The notes beneath the pieces were generated by a model that saw nothing but the letters and a program-made list of their open reading frames with translations, made no database searches and was not told the origin of the DNA. Both the position numbers and the translations under genes were made by a program. From contig QCXZ01000042.1 in NCBI GenBank assembly GCA_025024175.1, forward strand, positions 575,501 to 639,500: a DNA stretch of 64,000 nt, in the 5' to 3' direction. How positions within the stretch are numbered: the stretch's first letter is position 1; each line of letters begins with the position of its first letter. Positions 15,401 to 43,325 of this stretch are shown here, in pieces. This stretch comes from Rhyzopertha dominica (lineage: Eukaryota > Arthropoda > Insecta > Coleoptera > Bostrichidae).

Positions 15401-18400
15401 CCCCTTCATACTATAACAAAATAGAAACTGAATGGTAAACACTTATAACCCCAAAGAGAATAATAAAACTTACAGTAAGAATTAAGATGATCTTCACAAC
15501 AGAAAAACAAACTTTGCAATTTCGGCATATCGCGTCTAGGGAACTTAAACAACTTTTTCTTATATTGATAATCTCTAGGAACGATTACAAAAATTTTGTT
15601 AGCTGTACTGACTTACGTACTTTTATAACCATGTACAAAACATCACTTGTTTTGTTTCCATACGTAATAGATGCTTGTAAAACTACACAAATAACTTTTT
15701 GGTGCGACCTCTTACGCAGTCCTTTCAATAAACACCACACAAAAGCTTTTCCAATACAAGACTGATACTACACCATTAAATAGCACACTCCTCGGTAATG
15801 TTTACATGACACTTGACGTCACGAGTTGAATAACCTTGGATGTAAGCGTTTTGGCGGTGACTCCTAAGATTCGAATTTCAGACCTGAAATTCTCTACCTA
15901 CAAATATTTTTTGTTTTTTTTTTAACATGGCGTACGATATATATGCATTTCAAGATTCATTTTACATAATATTCAAAAATAGTNATAATACCCAATTCTG
16001 ACCTTGAATTTATGATAGTACTTTTCATACCGCAGGAGAAATAGATATTACCAAAGGCTCTATCAAAGTAAATGGAAGCATATCCTATGCATCTCAAGAA
16101 CCATGGGTTTTTGGAGCTACAATTCGACAAAATACCCTATTTGGACAGGACTACGACCAAAAACGCTACAACGAGATCGTTGAGGTCTGCGCCTTGAAGA
16201 AGGNCTTCAAGCAATTCCCAAATGGCGACCTGACTCTTGTAGGAGAGAGAGGAGCCTCTCTTAGCGGCGGACAAAAAGCAAGGATCAATTTGGCCCGTGC
16301 AGTGTATCGAGATGCTGATATTTACCTTTTAGACGATCCTCTTTCAGCTGTAGATATACACGTTGGGAAGCAGCTGTATGATGAGTGCATAAATGGATAT
16401 TTAAAGAATAAGACTAGGATATTGGTTACTCATCAGGTATACCGGTTAAAAAATGCTGATCGGATAATTATATTAGACAATGTAAGAATAGGTTTTCCAA
16501 AAAAAGAATGGCTGTGTTACAATTTTATTTTGTACAGGGTCTTGTGGAAGCTCAGGGTGATTTTAATAGTCTCGGTCATAGTGGTAGTCCGTTTTCAGGG
16601 CTGTTATCGATGGAAAAAGAAGAGACAGATGAAGATAAGCAAGATTCTCCGAGATACTCACGACAAGTCTCTTACAAGGTATTTAGCTTGATTTGATAAT
16701 GAGCTAATTTTATTAGAATCATAATAATTTCCCAATTTTGAAAAAAAGATGCATTTATATAAGAATCTAGCACAATTTACGGTACCCCAAATTCTAAACT
16801 TGCATTGTTGTTAGATTCACATGCAATGCTCGGGAAACTTAAATAAAGATAAGATTCCGCCATGACATTTTGTATTGCACTGTTGGTATTTTGCCTCACT
16901 GCTTGAAATTTACTTTCTCCCAGAGTACATCGTCTTTAGACGAAGCTAAAAACGAAAAAAATCTAACCAACGACAAAGAAAAGAATCAAATTATGGAAGC
17001 AAAACCCAAGAAGTTCCAAGAGCAATTTCCCAACTTAAAAGTGAATGAATCTATCCTCTTGAAGTATTTGTTGGCCGGTGGAAGCCTTTGTGCAGTACTT
17101 CTAATCTCTTTGCTATTCTTGACTGCTCAACTGTTTGCAAGTGTAAACGATTACTTTGTAAGTTACTGGACAAACATTGAAGAGCAACGCAACGTAACAC
17201 TAACCGAGAATTACCTCTCAACGGAAGATTGCATCTACATCTACACTGGATTGATCATAGGAGTGTTCGTATGGGCATTTTCTAGTTGCATGCTGTTCTA
17301 CAAATTAGCAATGAACAGCTCGAAAAACCTGCACAATTCTATGTTTTTAAGCGTGATCAGAGCTCCACTCAGATTTTTTGATGCGACCCCAAGTGGGGCG
17401 ATTTTGAATCGATTCTCTAAGGATATTGGAAATATTGATGAGCCGTTGCCTAGAAGTACCTTAGATGCTGGGCAGGTAAGAGAATGTTTGCTAAAGCAAA
17501 GCTGAGTTAATAATTTGAACAACAAATTAATTCTACGTCATCCATGCAACTGCTTTTTAGAACATTTTATATTTCAGGTGGTTTAAATTTAGTGAAAAAC
17601 TAAAAAAAAATTTTTTTTTCAGATAGTCCTTATGGCTACAGGTTCTTTGATTCTAGTCGCTGTAGTAAATCCATACTTCCTTATTCTAGTAGCATTCATG
17701 GCTGTGTGCTCATTCTTCATGTATCGGATTTATGTTAGATGCTCTAACAACATAAAGAGACTTGAAAGCATGAGTATGTATATCGTTACCACAAATATGC
17801 CACGACTACAAATGAAATATATGGTTTTTTTAGTGCGCAGTCCAGTTTTTACTCACCTAAATGCGACAATGCAGGGCTTAACAACAGTCAGAGCATTTGG
17901 AGCTCAGGAAATTCTCACAAAAGAATTTGACAGGCATCAAGACGCACACAGTGGAGCCTACTTCATGTTTGTTTCAGCAACGTCTGCATTTGGATTCTAC
18001 CTCGATACGTTGTCTTTCATCTTTACTTTAGTCTTGACGTTTAGTTTTCTCATGTTTGGAGAGGGTATGGATATTTCAACAACAAGAAATTGCATTTCTT
18101 AAACTATTTTTTGTAGAATTTGGTATTACTGCGAGCAAAGTAGGTCTGGCGATAACGCAATCAACTGCTCTAGCATTTTTCGTTCAATGGAGCATGAGGA
18201 GAATTGCTGATGTTGAAAACCAGTTAGTTTCCGTTGAGCGAATAGTTGATTATGTTAAATTACCTTCAGAAAAGCAACCGGATGCTCCTAAAAGTGTTGC
18301 GGAAAAATGGCCTAATGAAGGAAATATTAAGTTTACAAACGTGACGCTTAGATACGATGAATATGGACCACCAGTTTTGAACAAATTAAGTTTCACGATC

Positions 18401-19224
18401 TGCTCAAGACAAAAGGTCTAATGGACGTATAAAGAATTCATAATCTTATAGTTTTATTATAGGTGGGAATTGTTGGAAGAACTGGTGCTGGAAAGTCGTC
18501 TTTAATAGCTGCGCTGTTTCGTTTGGCCATAGTCGAGGGCAAAATTGAAATTGATGGAATTGACACCAGAGACTTGCAATTGCAGTTGCTACGTTCAAGG
18601 ATCTCGATAATTCCTCAGGATCCTGTTCTGTTTTCCGGAACTCTGAGATATAACCTGGACCCATTTAATGAATATCCTGATGACGTTTTGTATAGAGCTC
18701 TGGAGAACGTGGAACTTAAGGATCCATCCAACACAATAAACAGACTGGAGCATAGAGTGATGGATAGAGGTTCAAACTACAGTGTTGGCCAAAGACAACT
18801 GATTTGTTTAGCAAGAGCTTTAGTGAGAAATAATAAAATATTGCTTTTAGATGAAGCAACAGCTAACGTAGATCCTCAGTAAGTATTCGTACTGTCGTAA
18901 AAATAGTATGGGTGCAATCTACCTTAAACACACCAATATTCTTTTAGGACCGACGCAATCATTCAAAAAACGATTCGCGAGAAATTTGCCGAATGCACAG
19001 TTCTTACAATAGCGCATCGTTTAAATACCATAATGGATTCCGATAGAGTCCTGGTTATGGATGCTGGCTGTATAGCAGAATTTCATCACCCATATCTACT
19101 GCTTCAAAACTCCAATGGCGTATTTTCTAAAATGGTTTCGGAAACTGGTAAAGGTACCAGTGAGCATTTAAAGATGATTGCGAAAGGAAGCTATGAAACG
19201 ACATCATTAAAACACGCATCATGA
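12435..19224 (+). CDS. ABCC (MRP-like) full transporter, copy 3
   Basis: Complete paralogue of copy 2. Coding exons: 12435-12508, 12774-12884, 13020-13359, 13443-13659, 14002-14297, 14347-14689, 16036-16481, 16538-16678, 16924-17475, 17623-17773, 17834-18064, 18117-18415, 18463-18878, 18948-19224; about 1297 aa, all phases consistent. Twelve of the fourteen exons match copy 2 in length or differ only at the gene's end; exons 4 and 9 differ by 6 and 9 bases. NBD1: [30 protein letters not shown]2: [33 protein letters not shown]. The outer loop of TMD2 has a likely glycosylation site (QRNVTL). The sixth intron (14690-16035) is enlarged by a TIR element. One donor (GTCTAA at 18416) is weak, and an N at 16204 hides one residue next to NBD1 signature sequence. 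Confidence 0.95.
14848..15864. mobile_element. TIR DNA transposon remnant with THAP fragment in the sixth intron of copy 3
   Basis: About 1.0 kb bounded by imperfect inverted repeats. The left end reads GGGACCGCTAAAACGC, and the right end, read in reverse, reads GTCACCGCCAAAACGC. Homology continues inward: GTGACATCAGGTGTCTTGTAAA at the left matches GTGACGTCAAGTGTCATGTAAA in reverse at the right, so each arm is roughly 60-70 bp. The inside is less AT-rich at its left end than the intron around it. A THAP-like peptide is encoded on the minus strand near the right end, which fits a P-element/THAP-type transposon. I could not identify a target site duplication, so the exact ends are uncertain by a few bases. 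Confidence 0.7.
15481..15612 (-). pseudogene. THAP-domain fragment of a transposase
   Basis: An open 44-codon stretch on the minus strand reads like the C-terminal two thirds of an insect THAP zinc-finger domain: [20 protein letters not shown] followed by [10 protein letters not shown]. The spacing between the basic P-R-D block and the C-E-D-H block is typical of THAP domains, in which the C and H ligate zinc. The N-terminal C-x-x-C part is not in this frame; a stop sits directly upstream (GTAAG), so it is frameshifted, lost or in another exon. It lies inside the TIR element and is in the orientation expected if the transposase starts at the right end. Confidence 0.5.
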
Positions 19225-19258
19225 ACTTTGTCCTGCGTAGTTGTATTTTAATAGCATT

Positions 19259-19264
19259 AATAAA
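19259..19264 (+). promoter_or_regulatory. Poly(A) signal of ABCC copy 3
   Basis: AATAAA 35 bases after the TGA stop of copy 3; further AATAAA motifs follow within 100 bases. Confidence 0.5.
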
Positions 19265-22200
19265 TTATTTATATATTTAATATGGTGTGTAATGTAAATA
19301 AACTTTTATGTGAAGTAAATTAACTTTTCTTATAAAGTACTGCAACCCGTTATCTAACTGTTTGTGTTATTTTCATTTCTCTGAAAAATATCTGTTTTGA
19401 ACTGCGTGTAGAAGTATGAAGTATTTATAATTTAATAAACAATATAATACTTTAATAGTAATCAACTTTTTTGCGATAGAACTCATACCGCATTAGGGTA
19501 CTTTCAACTGATAAATGATTATAATTACTGACGCGGTTATTTAACATAAGAAGTCTTAAGCAGCATGAACGGAAACACATCATCTAAGACCCTTCATCTG
19601 CAAGAAAAAAGAATACGACTGGAAGAAGTTAGTTTTAAAAAAATAGGTCAGTCAAAATGTTTTGGTCTTATACGATGACGGGTAACAAGAAGATGTTTAT
19701 TACCACTTTCGAATTTGCATAAATGTTTTCTTTTGGACAATAAAAAGCTTCTGTGTTTTTTTTATTACTATAAAAATTTGAACTGCTTAAAGATACAGAA
19801 CTGATATTTGAGATACAGTGATTCATAATAGTGTTGTTTACTATATTTGGTGTAGTGCCCGTGGTTAGATAGGTATGTAATCTAAATACATCAGCGACCA
19901 CTCTCTGTAATCAAAATGGTACGTCTACTAATAATTCGAGTGGAAAATAATCTTAAACAATTTTAATGCAACTACAATAGGTTTGTGGGATGATACAGCA
20001 AAATAAAAATCTTGTTTGTAATTCTGATAGGAGTGATACGTATTATACGTAATACGTATTGCATGCACTGTGTAATATATTAAGAAACCTGGATATGGTA
20101 ATACTACATTATAGTATGTTCATGAAATTAATAAAATTACCTTAAACCACGAAAAAATTTTATTAAGGTGAAAATGTCCCATTGGCATGTAAAAAATATA
20201 GAATGTACAACAAATTATTTAACTTTCACCTACATCCAACAAGCTATAATTCAGTTGCCTAGATCATATGGCCTTCATCGTACGAATAAAAATTTGTATA
20301 GACGAATACAAGTAGTATGTGAGATAAAACAGCTTTCATGATTATATCATGCGAACAAAAATAATTGTAACTGTCAAGTATACCTTGCAATTAATTAATC
20401 TTATCTGTTTCTCTTATAAACGTTAACAGGTGATAATTATACTAGTAGTTCCCAACTATCTAACATTCGTATTACCTAATTTTTACATCTCATTCGATAA
20501 AATGGTGTCAGCTGTTGATGTTCACAGATTTGCAAAATGGAATATGCTTTGTGCATGATTGTTATGTTAATAAAACAAAAAACGAAAGGGACAATATTGT
20601 TACACACATTTTAGTAAAAGGTATACAATAGGTACCTACCCATCTTTTTATTTGTTTCTAGAAAGCTAGAAAGTTGGAAGACAATTAAATTTTGTACTGT
20701 CCAAGATCAAATTTAGCAATAGTCCTGTTCTAGAAATTTTACGCTATCGTAATTATTAGGTACTAGAAACTATAAAAATAATCACATATGAAAGACAATA
20801 ATGGGTAGTTATATTTTATAGAACAAACAATAAGACATCATTGATTTGTGTAGAGTTATAGGGTATTTGACCTTAGTGTCAAAAGTATTTTCAGACATGA
20901 AATACATCTGTTTTTACTGTAAATACAGCAATTAATGTTCTATAAAAAAGCATAGATGCATCCTATTAAAGAAAATAAACTGACAAACTTGCAATAAACT
21001 CAACCCAAAACTAGCAGAATACGGAAAAATAATAAAAATACAAAAAATATATCTTTATGAACGTTTTAAACTTCAACTTCCTCTGTTGAGTTTATTGTTT
21101 CAATACGGTTTCATACAGTAAATATTAGTGAATTTTTAGACTAACCAATTGTCACGCAGTTGTTTGTTTTGGTGTCTTACTATACTATACTAGGTTTCAC
21201 ACGTATGTGTGAAAGTACGAAAGTTTTTAATACCTTTCAAAATCTATTCTAGAACACAAAGGATTTGATTTTAGTAATTTTTTGAGTAGATATCGACCTA
21301 GTTTTGCTGGGACATCCCACAGTGTAAGGAGGTGCACATAAAACAAATACGTACTAATTTTATGGCCTCCACAATAAAATACAACAATAGTTCGTCCACC
21401 TAGTAATCACTATAAAACCGATAAGATATCCAGCTCACGACGTTTTAGAGATAATAAAAAAATGAAATAGCTTCGTCATTTGTGGGGTCATGACTATAGT
21501 ATTTCGTAGGAAAATGACTTCGAATCGGAAGTATTCACTCGACCTGCATGATATCTCATACTCCGAATAGATCAGGTAATGACATAATGAAGTAGTGAGA
21601 ATGAATGAAGCAAGTAGATATATACATATTTTTCAATTTCCTTATGTTTTTTACGTTACTGATCCTTCAAAATTGTGACAAATAAATATAAAAGAATATA
21701 AGAATCTATTGACACAAAAAGGTAGTAAACTATTTTTGCCTATTTTTTTGCTACTTATTGTATCTATATTTTCAGTTCACTTTTGAGTGAATTACTGTTT
21801 TTGTTGTATTTCATCAAGCTTACAAAAGTGTTTTTTGCATGCTACCAATATGTCAAGTCAAGCTATTGTTTGAAATAGCTACAAAAATAAAAGGCAATGC
21901 CAGTACGCCCATAAATCGATCTTATATAGCTTCTTCTATTCAAGTAGGCAGACTTAAAAAAATATGTAGATAATATTAGCATACCCTACGTAACAGTGCA
22001 ATACCGATTTTCAAGTTGCAATTACTACATATCGCTCTTTTCATTTATTGATATCATAGTGAATCGCAACAACCAGTAAAAACATATTGTCGCGAAGTCA
22101 AAACCGGGGCAAAGAACATGTGTACCAAAATATCTCCGTCTCGTCAGTATGTAGGATACACGGAAATATGGTTTTATTTCAGATGATATCTGCTAAGTCA

Positions 22201-22392
22201 TCAAAAGATTAATCCATCCTTGTTTTTATAGAGACCCACTTCTCAGCATCGCTTTAAAGGCATCCTTATCAAATTGTATTTGTGGAATGAATTGGCTTTT
22301 CTCGGACGATAAAACCATTGTCTATATAGTACTAAGTATTTGATGCAGTAGTGTGTGGTACATAGAAGCGTAGAGTGTGTAGTGGTGCGAGT
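19265..22392. other. Intergenic, copy 3 to copy 4
   Basis: About 3.1 kb of AT-rich DNA. I found no open reading frame with recognisable content, no tRNA and no clear inverted repeat. TATATAG at 22323-22329 lies about 70 bases before the copy 4 start codon and could be its TATA box, but without a supporting initiator this is weak. Confidence 0.45.
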
Positions 22393-38009
<15,617 letters not shown>

Positions 38010-38046
38010 TGTACTTATTGTTAACTCTTATTTATATACTGAATTA

Positions 38047-38052
38047 AATAAA
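38047..38052 (+). promoter_or_regulatory. Poly(A) signal of ABCC copy 4
   Basis: AATAAA 38 bases after the TGA stop of copy 4; another AATAAA follows at about 38176. Confidence 0.55.
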
Positions 38053-38893
38053 ATAGTATTTTTTTATTTATACTTTAAATTAATCATTTTGTATGCTTAT
38101 CCGTTTGATTTTACCTGAATATTGCCCAGGATTAGTTAAGTGAGACGTTTTAATTCCTTATTTATGTACTGATTTGAATAAACTGGTATTTTCTATTTAT
38201 TTTTTCTAGCCTTAAATTAGGACCATCTTTAAAAAGACTGTGTTTTAGATTGAGACAATATAGGCATGTTAAAAATTTTTTTTTGACGGCTAGTTTAATT
38301 GGATAGATAACCAAGTTTCTACGCATTGCTCAGCTCATTTTTGAATTTATAGAAAAATTAAATATTATAGAGGCTATTACATTTATTTTTAGTTTATATA
38401 AATAGAAGACACATACCAGATTTCTTAGGTGAATCATCCTGTGGTGTAGATAATTTTTTCTTAACTCTCCGGAGAAAATAAAATGCCCAATTTACATCGA
38501 AATACAAATACATTTTTATCGTATGATAAGCAAAGAACACAAAATAAGGGAAGGAAAAAAGAACAGTTGATAGTTCAATTTTGTTCTTCAGAGGGTAATT
38601 ACCCCTTTTCTCCTCTTATATATGCCAGTGCCATGAATACTGACTGTTATAATCCTAATTCAAGAATTGATTGTAATCAACCATGAAGGGTAAGGTTATC
38701 AAGAACAAATAAGTAATATCAAACCACATTTTATTTAAAATTAGAACTACTCTTCATTAATGATACAAAATCCAACCGAGTGTCTGATAATACAAGCATT
38801 TTTCAGTCTAACACACTCAATAATGTTCCTCATTTCACGAAATTTAGACCTTTAATAAAATGCTTCTTAGAAATAAACAACAAATAAATCTTA
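38053..38893. other. Convergent intergenic region, ABCC copy 4 / Taf6
   Basis: Short spacer between two converging 3' ends. It contains a likely Taf6 poly(A) signal on the minus strand (TTTATT at 38730-38735, plus-strand reading). Nothing else was recognised. Confidence 0.55.
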
Positions 38894-41800
38894 TCAAGCT
38901 AAATGCGAGANATCATCTANAACCAGAGNCTGCTGTACGTTATCACTTTTCACTTTCTGTTGAATAAAACTCGCTTTCGGCACGACACTGATTGGCGGCT
39001 GGTTCCCCCCACCCTGGTTCATCATGCCCCCACTCTGAATGCCACTTTGTGTGACGTAGGTTCCCGGATTACTCATCGATGTTGGACTCGGAGTAGACGT
39101 CTGCATGCCCACTACGACGAGTTTTTGTTGCGCGTTCACCATTTTCGGTGCATTGATGGTGTTAGCATTCGATACGAATTTTACCACGGTGTTCTGCTGG
39201 GATGTGGGATTTTGCTGCACCTGGTGCAACCCGCCGCCTGGTGTTTGCGGCCTCGAAACAAACAGTATCTTCTGATTGTTCTGGGCTGTCTGGACGCGGT
39301 TTGCCTGGTTCATGACTATTGTTCGACCAGGTGTTGAAGTTGACGTCTGCATAAAGAAGCATTTATTGCCGATGAAGTTTAAAACAGTATCTTTGATGAC
39401 TTGCGAGTAAAATATAACACCTGCTTAGATTAATTGGTTAACAATGCTATGAAGAAAAGAAATGTTAAAGGTAAAATCAACTTAAAAATCATCTTATAAA
39501 TTTAAGGATTTACATTCAACACAATCCAACATAAATTTGATGATTATAATACCATATAAAAGGTCCATAAATGACTTCGTTCTTTTTACAAAAATGCAGT
39601 AATTAAATGTTATATGATTATGTATGCTCATTGGCAATAGCATGAGCAATCTATATATCCAGCAGAGTTATATGCAAAAATAACAAATATATTACTGTAT
39701 TTAAAGATGAAATCAACCAAAAATTATGAATCTGTGATTATAAAATGACATTAAAGCGAAAGAAAATATTTGTTTCATAGATAGTAATAAAGAAATCTGC
39801 AAAAAATATTCATATAAGAGAAATAGTAAACAAAACGTCAATTACTTTACAATAAGGGGCGGCAACAATTTTAAATTTTACATGGAAAATAAAGCCTGTG
39901 AAAAAATTCCCATGTAAATTATAAGTGATTAAATAAAGTGTCAAAGCATTTATACATATATAGGGTAGTAAAATTAAAAGCATAAAATTCGAATTAAGCG
40001 AAATGAAACACTGACCTGTTGAATTATTCCTGTAGGAGTTGTCCTTGTTATAGTCGCACCAACTGATGTTATCGAACTGCTAGGAGGGTTAGATGAAGCT
40101 GTAGTTACTGGTGTTGGCTGTGTGCGTGCTTTTATAACTGCACTATGAAGAGCAGGTCCCAAATATCCATATTCAGCTTTGTATTCTTCCAGATAATCCG
40201 GTGGATTTGTCGTGTTTTTGATAACAGGTGCTACGACTTTTATTAAAAGCTGCTTTATATGCCCCGAAGCAATTCTGTCAATGTTTGACATCAGTGAACC
40301 TTCCAGATGTGTTTCTATTCTCGCTCCTTAAAAAAAACTCCATAATAAATGTCATATTAGGTTTACAAATCAGGTGACTGCTTACCAATACTTTTTATCC
40401 TCGGAAAAATAAAGGTTTTGATAACTTCTGTTCCTAATTCCGACAAACCCTCAAGTGCACCATACAAAGATGATAAAGGTAATTTATCACCTTGCTTGAG
40501 AGCATTACTAAACATTCGAGTTATCCTGGTCTGAATATTATTTGTGCTAGTATTAAAGTTTTTACAAATTTGGGCCATCAATCGTGAGGCGAAGTCTCTT
40601 AAAGCCCAATGATTATCAAGTTCTGGCCGCATACACAACTGTCTCGACACTATACAGGTTGTGACCGAAGGTATTAATTCGTGCAGCTACAATATCAAAA
40701 CACCATGAACCCAATGATGAAATGCTGGCTGATCATACTTACATATTTCTCTAAGAAAAGGGACTGATTGTCTAAAAGTGCTTTTACCATTCGCATCAGA
40801 TAAATCAGCAAGGCTAAGTTGTTCTGAACAACATTGACTCGAACACCTTCTATAATGAAGGTGCACATTCTGGGAAGCATTTCGTGTAACCCTGGATCCG
40901 AGGCTAAGCTTTGAAGTGCTTCCTAAAACATTAACGTTCTTTTATATCCAAATCTCCCACTCTTATTGGAGCGAAAATGGCCGACTTTACAATAGTTTCT
41001 AAATCTACGGACTTTCGGTGTTAAATTTACAAAGTTTCAATAATAGACAACTGAATTTCAAATGGGACAGCTTTGGATTTATTTTTTGATTATTTATCAA
41101 AGGTCTACTATATTTATTATCCCTACCTTCACTAGTTAATATTGTGGTTATTACCTATAAGTTTCTACACAACAAACACTTACAGCTCGTCTAGCTTCAT
41201 CTGATCCCACACACGCTTCTGTGATTTCTTTATAGTATAATTGTTGCTCCACCGACAACTCATGGGTAGCCAATTGCTTAATCTGAACAGTTTCAACATT
41301 TCTTAATTTTTGCTTTCCCGTAGTCGGTTTACCAGATTCCTTTGATGGTTTATTTAGTTTATTAATCGGATCGACAGATTCCAACTGAAAATTAAAAACA
41401 AATCAATGCATTACGTAAGTTGAACTCATAAATCTTACTTTCTGAGCGTCCTTAGCTACTGGAGGAGGATTTTCAGGTATCGTAGGCTGCACACCGTCTA
41501 TACACAACCAGTGAGATCTTAAAGTGACTTCCAAAGGTGCCTTCGGATTCAGATTTTGAAGCAGGTCGTTGAGGTCAACCTCCTTTTCTTCTATAAAGTG
41601 CAATTCACGACCCCCACCAGAAGCAAAACGAAAAGGCAAAGCTTCCGCAGAATGAAACCCATATTGTGGCTGCAACCAAACTTGTTTGAGGTTAGCTCAC
41701 TTCGGTGCAACAACAAACTAACCTCCAAGTTCTTGACTTTCAACGCGCAATCTATATCACAAGGCATTAATTTTGTACGTTTCGAATGGTGCATGAACTT

Positions 41801-41968
41801 AATAGCATCTTGAATAACGTGTTTAAGTCTGAAGGAAACATCGTCCGCCAGTTCTTTAGCAGCATCGTCTGGCAAATTCCCAATACCTATGCTCTCTGCG
41901 ATTACTTTCATGGATTCGATTGAGAAAGATGTTCCATATAAATCGGTTTCTGTACTGCTTTTAGCCAT
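38894..41968 (-). CDS. Taf6: TAF6, transcription initiation factor TFIID subunit 6
   Basis: Nuclear histone-fold subunit of TFIID (and, from the family, SAGA-type complexes) that pairs with TAF9. Coding exons on the minus strand: 41968-41723, 41669-41439, 41384-41184, 40922-40743, 40686-40386, 40326-40016, 39346-38894, about 640 aa with consistent phases. Residues about 10-80 form the histone fold ([39 protein letters not shown]). The next exon has [16 protein letters not shown], typical of TAF6. The middle exons form the conserved HEAT-repeat domain ([75 protein letters not shown]). The last exon is a low-complexity Gln/Asn/Thr-rich tail. Three Ns (38911, 38920, 38929) lie just before the TGA stop, so the last residues are uncertain. 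It converges with ABCC copy 4. Confidence 0.96.
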
Positions 41969-42022
41969 GGTTATTTATTTTTTCATTCAAAATAGTTATT
42001 GCTTTAGGGTCACAACACAAAC

Positions 42023-42037
42023 ACTTCCGCCATCTTG
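42023..42037 (-). promoter_or_regulatory. YY1/Pho plus ETS-like motif upstream of Taf6
   Basis: The minus strand reads CAAGATGGCGGAAGT about 55 bases upstream of the Taf6 start codon. AAGATGGCGG is the YY1/Pho consensus and GGAAGT an ETS/NRF-like site, a combination common at start sites of TATA-less housekeeping genes. No TATA box is nearby. Motif reading only. Confidence 0.5.
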
Positions 42038-43272
42038 CTGTCAAAGTAGTGTAGCCGTCGTGCCGTCGGGACTAATGACACTAGACGACTAACAACTGTC
42101 AACTTTATACACTGTTGCCAAGTTTTTCATTTCTGAATTCTGATATGCCTGATTGTATAAATTTGGAAATATGGAAATATAAAGGATAACCAAGAACCAA
42201 ATGACATATGTTTAACAAAAGACAACAATTTTACCAGCTGTGATGAAGTTTTAAAACAGCAATACAAATAATGTTTTTTTTTCATTTTATGTTATAAAAA
42301 TATTAATCAAGAACAGTGTTCCATTCAGTCTACCACCAAAATTCATTAAACTACCTATACCCAAATAAATTTGTGGTCTTGTAATCAATCCTCAGGAAGA
42401 CAATAAAGTTACCAAATCAGAAGAAATCGAATGATTTCTAAGGTATTAAACAAAAATGTGTATCTTTCTTGGATAAACTCGATGATAAATTTAGGTGCTT
42501 ATGCTATAAACTGTATAAAAACATTTAATATTTAATTGTATTCTAGTGTTTGATTACTTCAGTGTCTATAGTATTTAATTAATAGTTTGTTGTAGGTTGA
42601 ACGATAGCAGATTGCTTTCCTATAATTATTTCGTTTTTACCCGAAAAAGAATAATTAAACAAAAATTTTCGTGTTAAATAGACAGATATGCAAAGATAAT
42701 AAAGCACGTACTTTGCACATTCTCCTACCTTTGCAGCATTAGAGTTCTTCAATTTGACACAAACGTTTGCTGTATTTCTAAAATAATTTTAACTGTTTCC
42801 ATGTATAAATAAAAAAAAATGTTCTAATATGCTCTAGATTTTCACAAGATTATGAGAGCTCTATAAGTAGTAAGGGCCATAAAATAGTCTACTAAAATGT
42901 TACCTAAGACAAAGTGTTCAAATTATCGACACAAAAATTGTAGTAGTGCAGTTGATTACGCATATTTAATAAGGCTTGTTTAATTTTATCTTATAGCATA
43001 CATATATAGTCAAACATAAAACGCATGTAGGGGTATTTCCATTTTTAATTTGCAAAAATATATCATAATTTCTGCAAAAATTATATGAAATGCAAAATGA
43101 CGTCACTTGACTACGCAACCGCAAGAGACTGTTTTGTGCAGGAATTTTTCAATCATGTAAATAATGATGCTACCTAAAATCGACTTTAATAAAAATGATT
43201 TCCTTCCTATTCTAAACTAGAAGCTGTTAAGTTTTAAATAAAACAAACATTTAAGAAAATCACTTATCTTAA
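42038..43272. other. Intergenic, Taf6 5' end to esterase 3' end
   Basis: About 1.2 kb of AT-rich spacer. No coding stretch or repeat was recognised. Confidence 0.5.
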
Positions 43273-43278
43273 TTTATT
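43273..43278 (-). promoter_or_regulatory. Poly(A) signal of the carboxylesterase
   Basis: AATAAA on the minus strand, about 48 bases beyond the esterase stop at 43326. Confidence 0.55.
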
Positions 43279-43325
43279 AAAAATATATCACATTTTGTAA
43301 GGTGCTCTGGTCTTTAACCTAACGT

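Noticed and set aside
15487..15765. Open frame of 92 codons on the plus strand in the copy 3 intron
   Set aside because: It is antisense to the THAP-like stretch of the TIR element, and its translation resembles no known protein; treated as a shadow.
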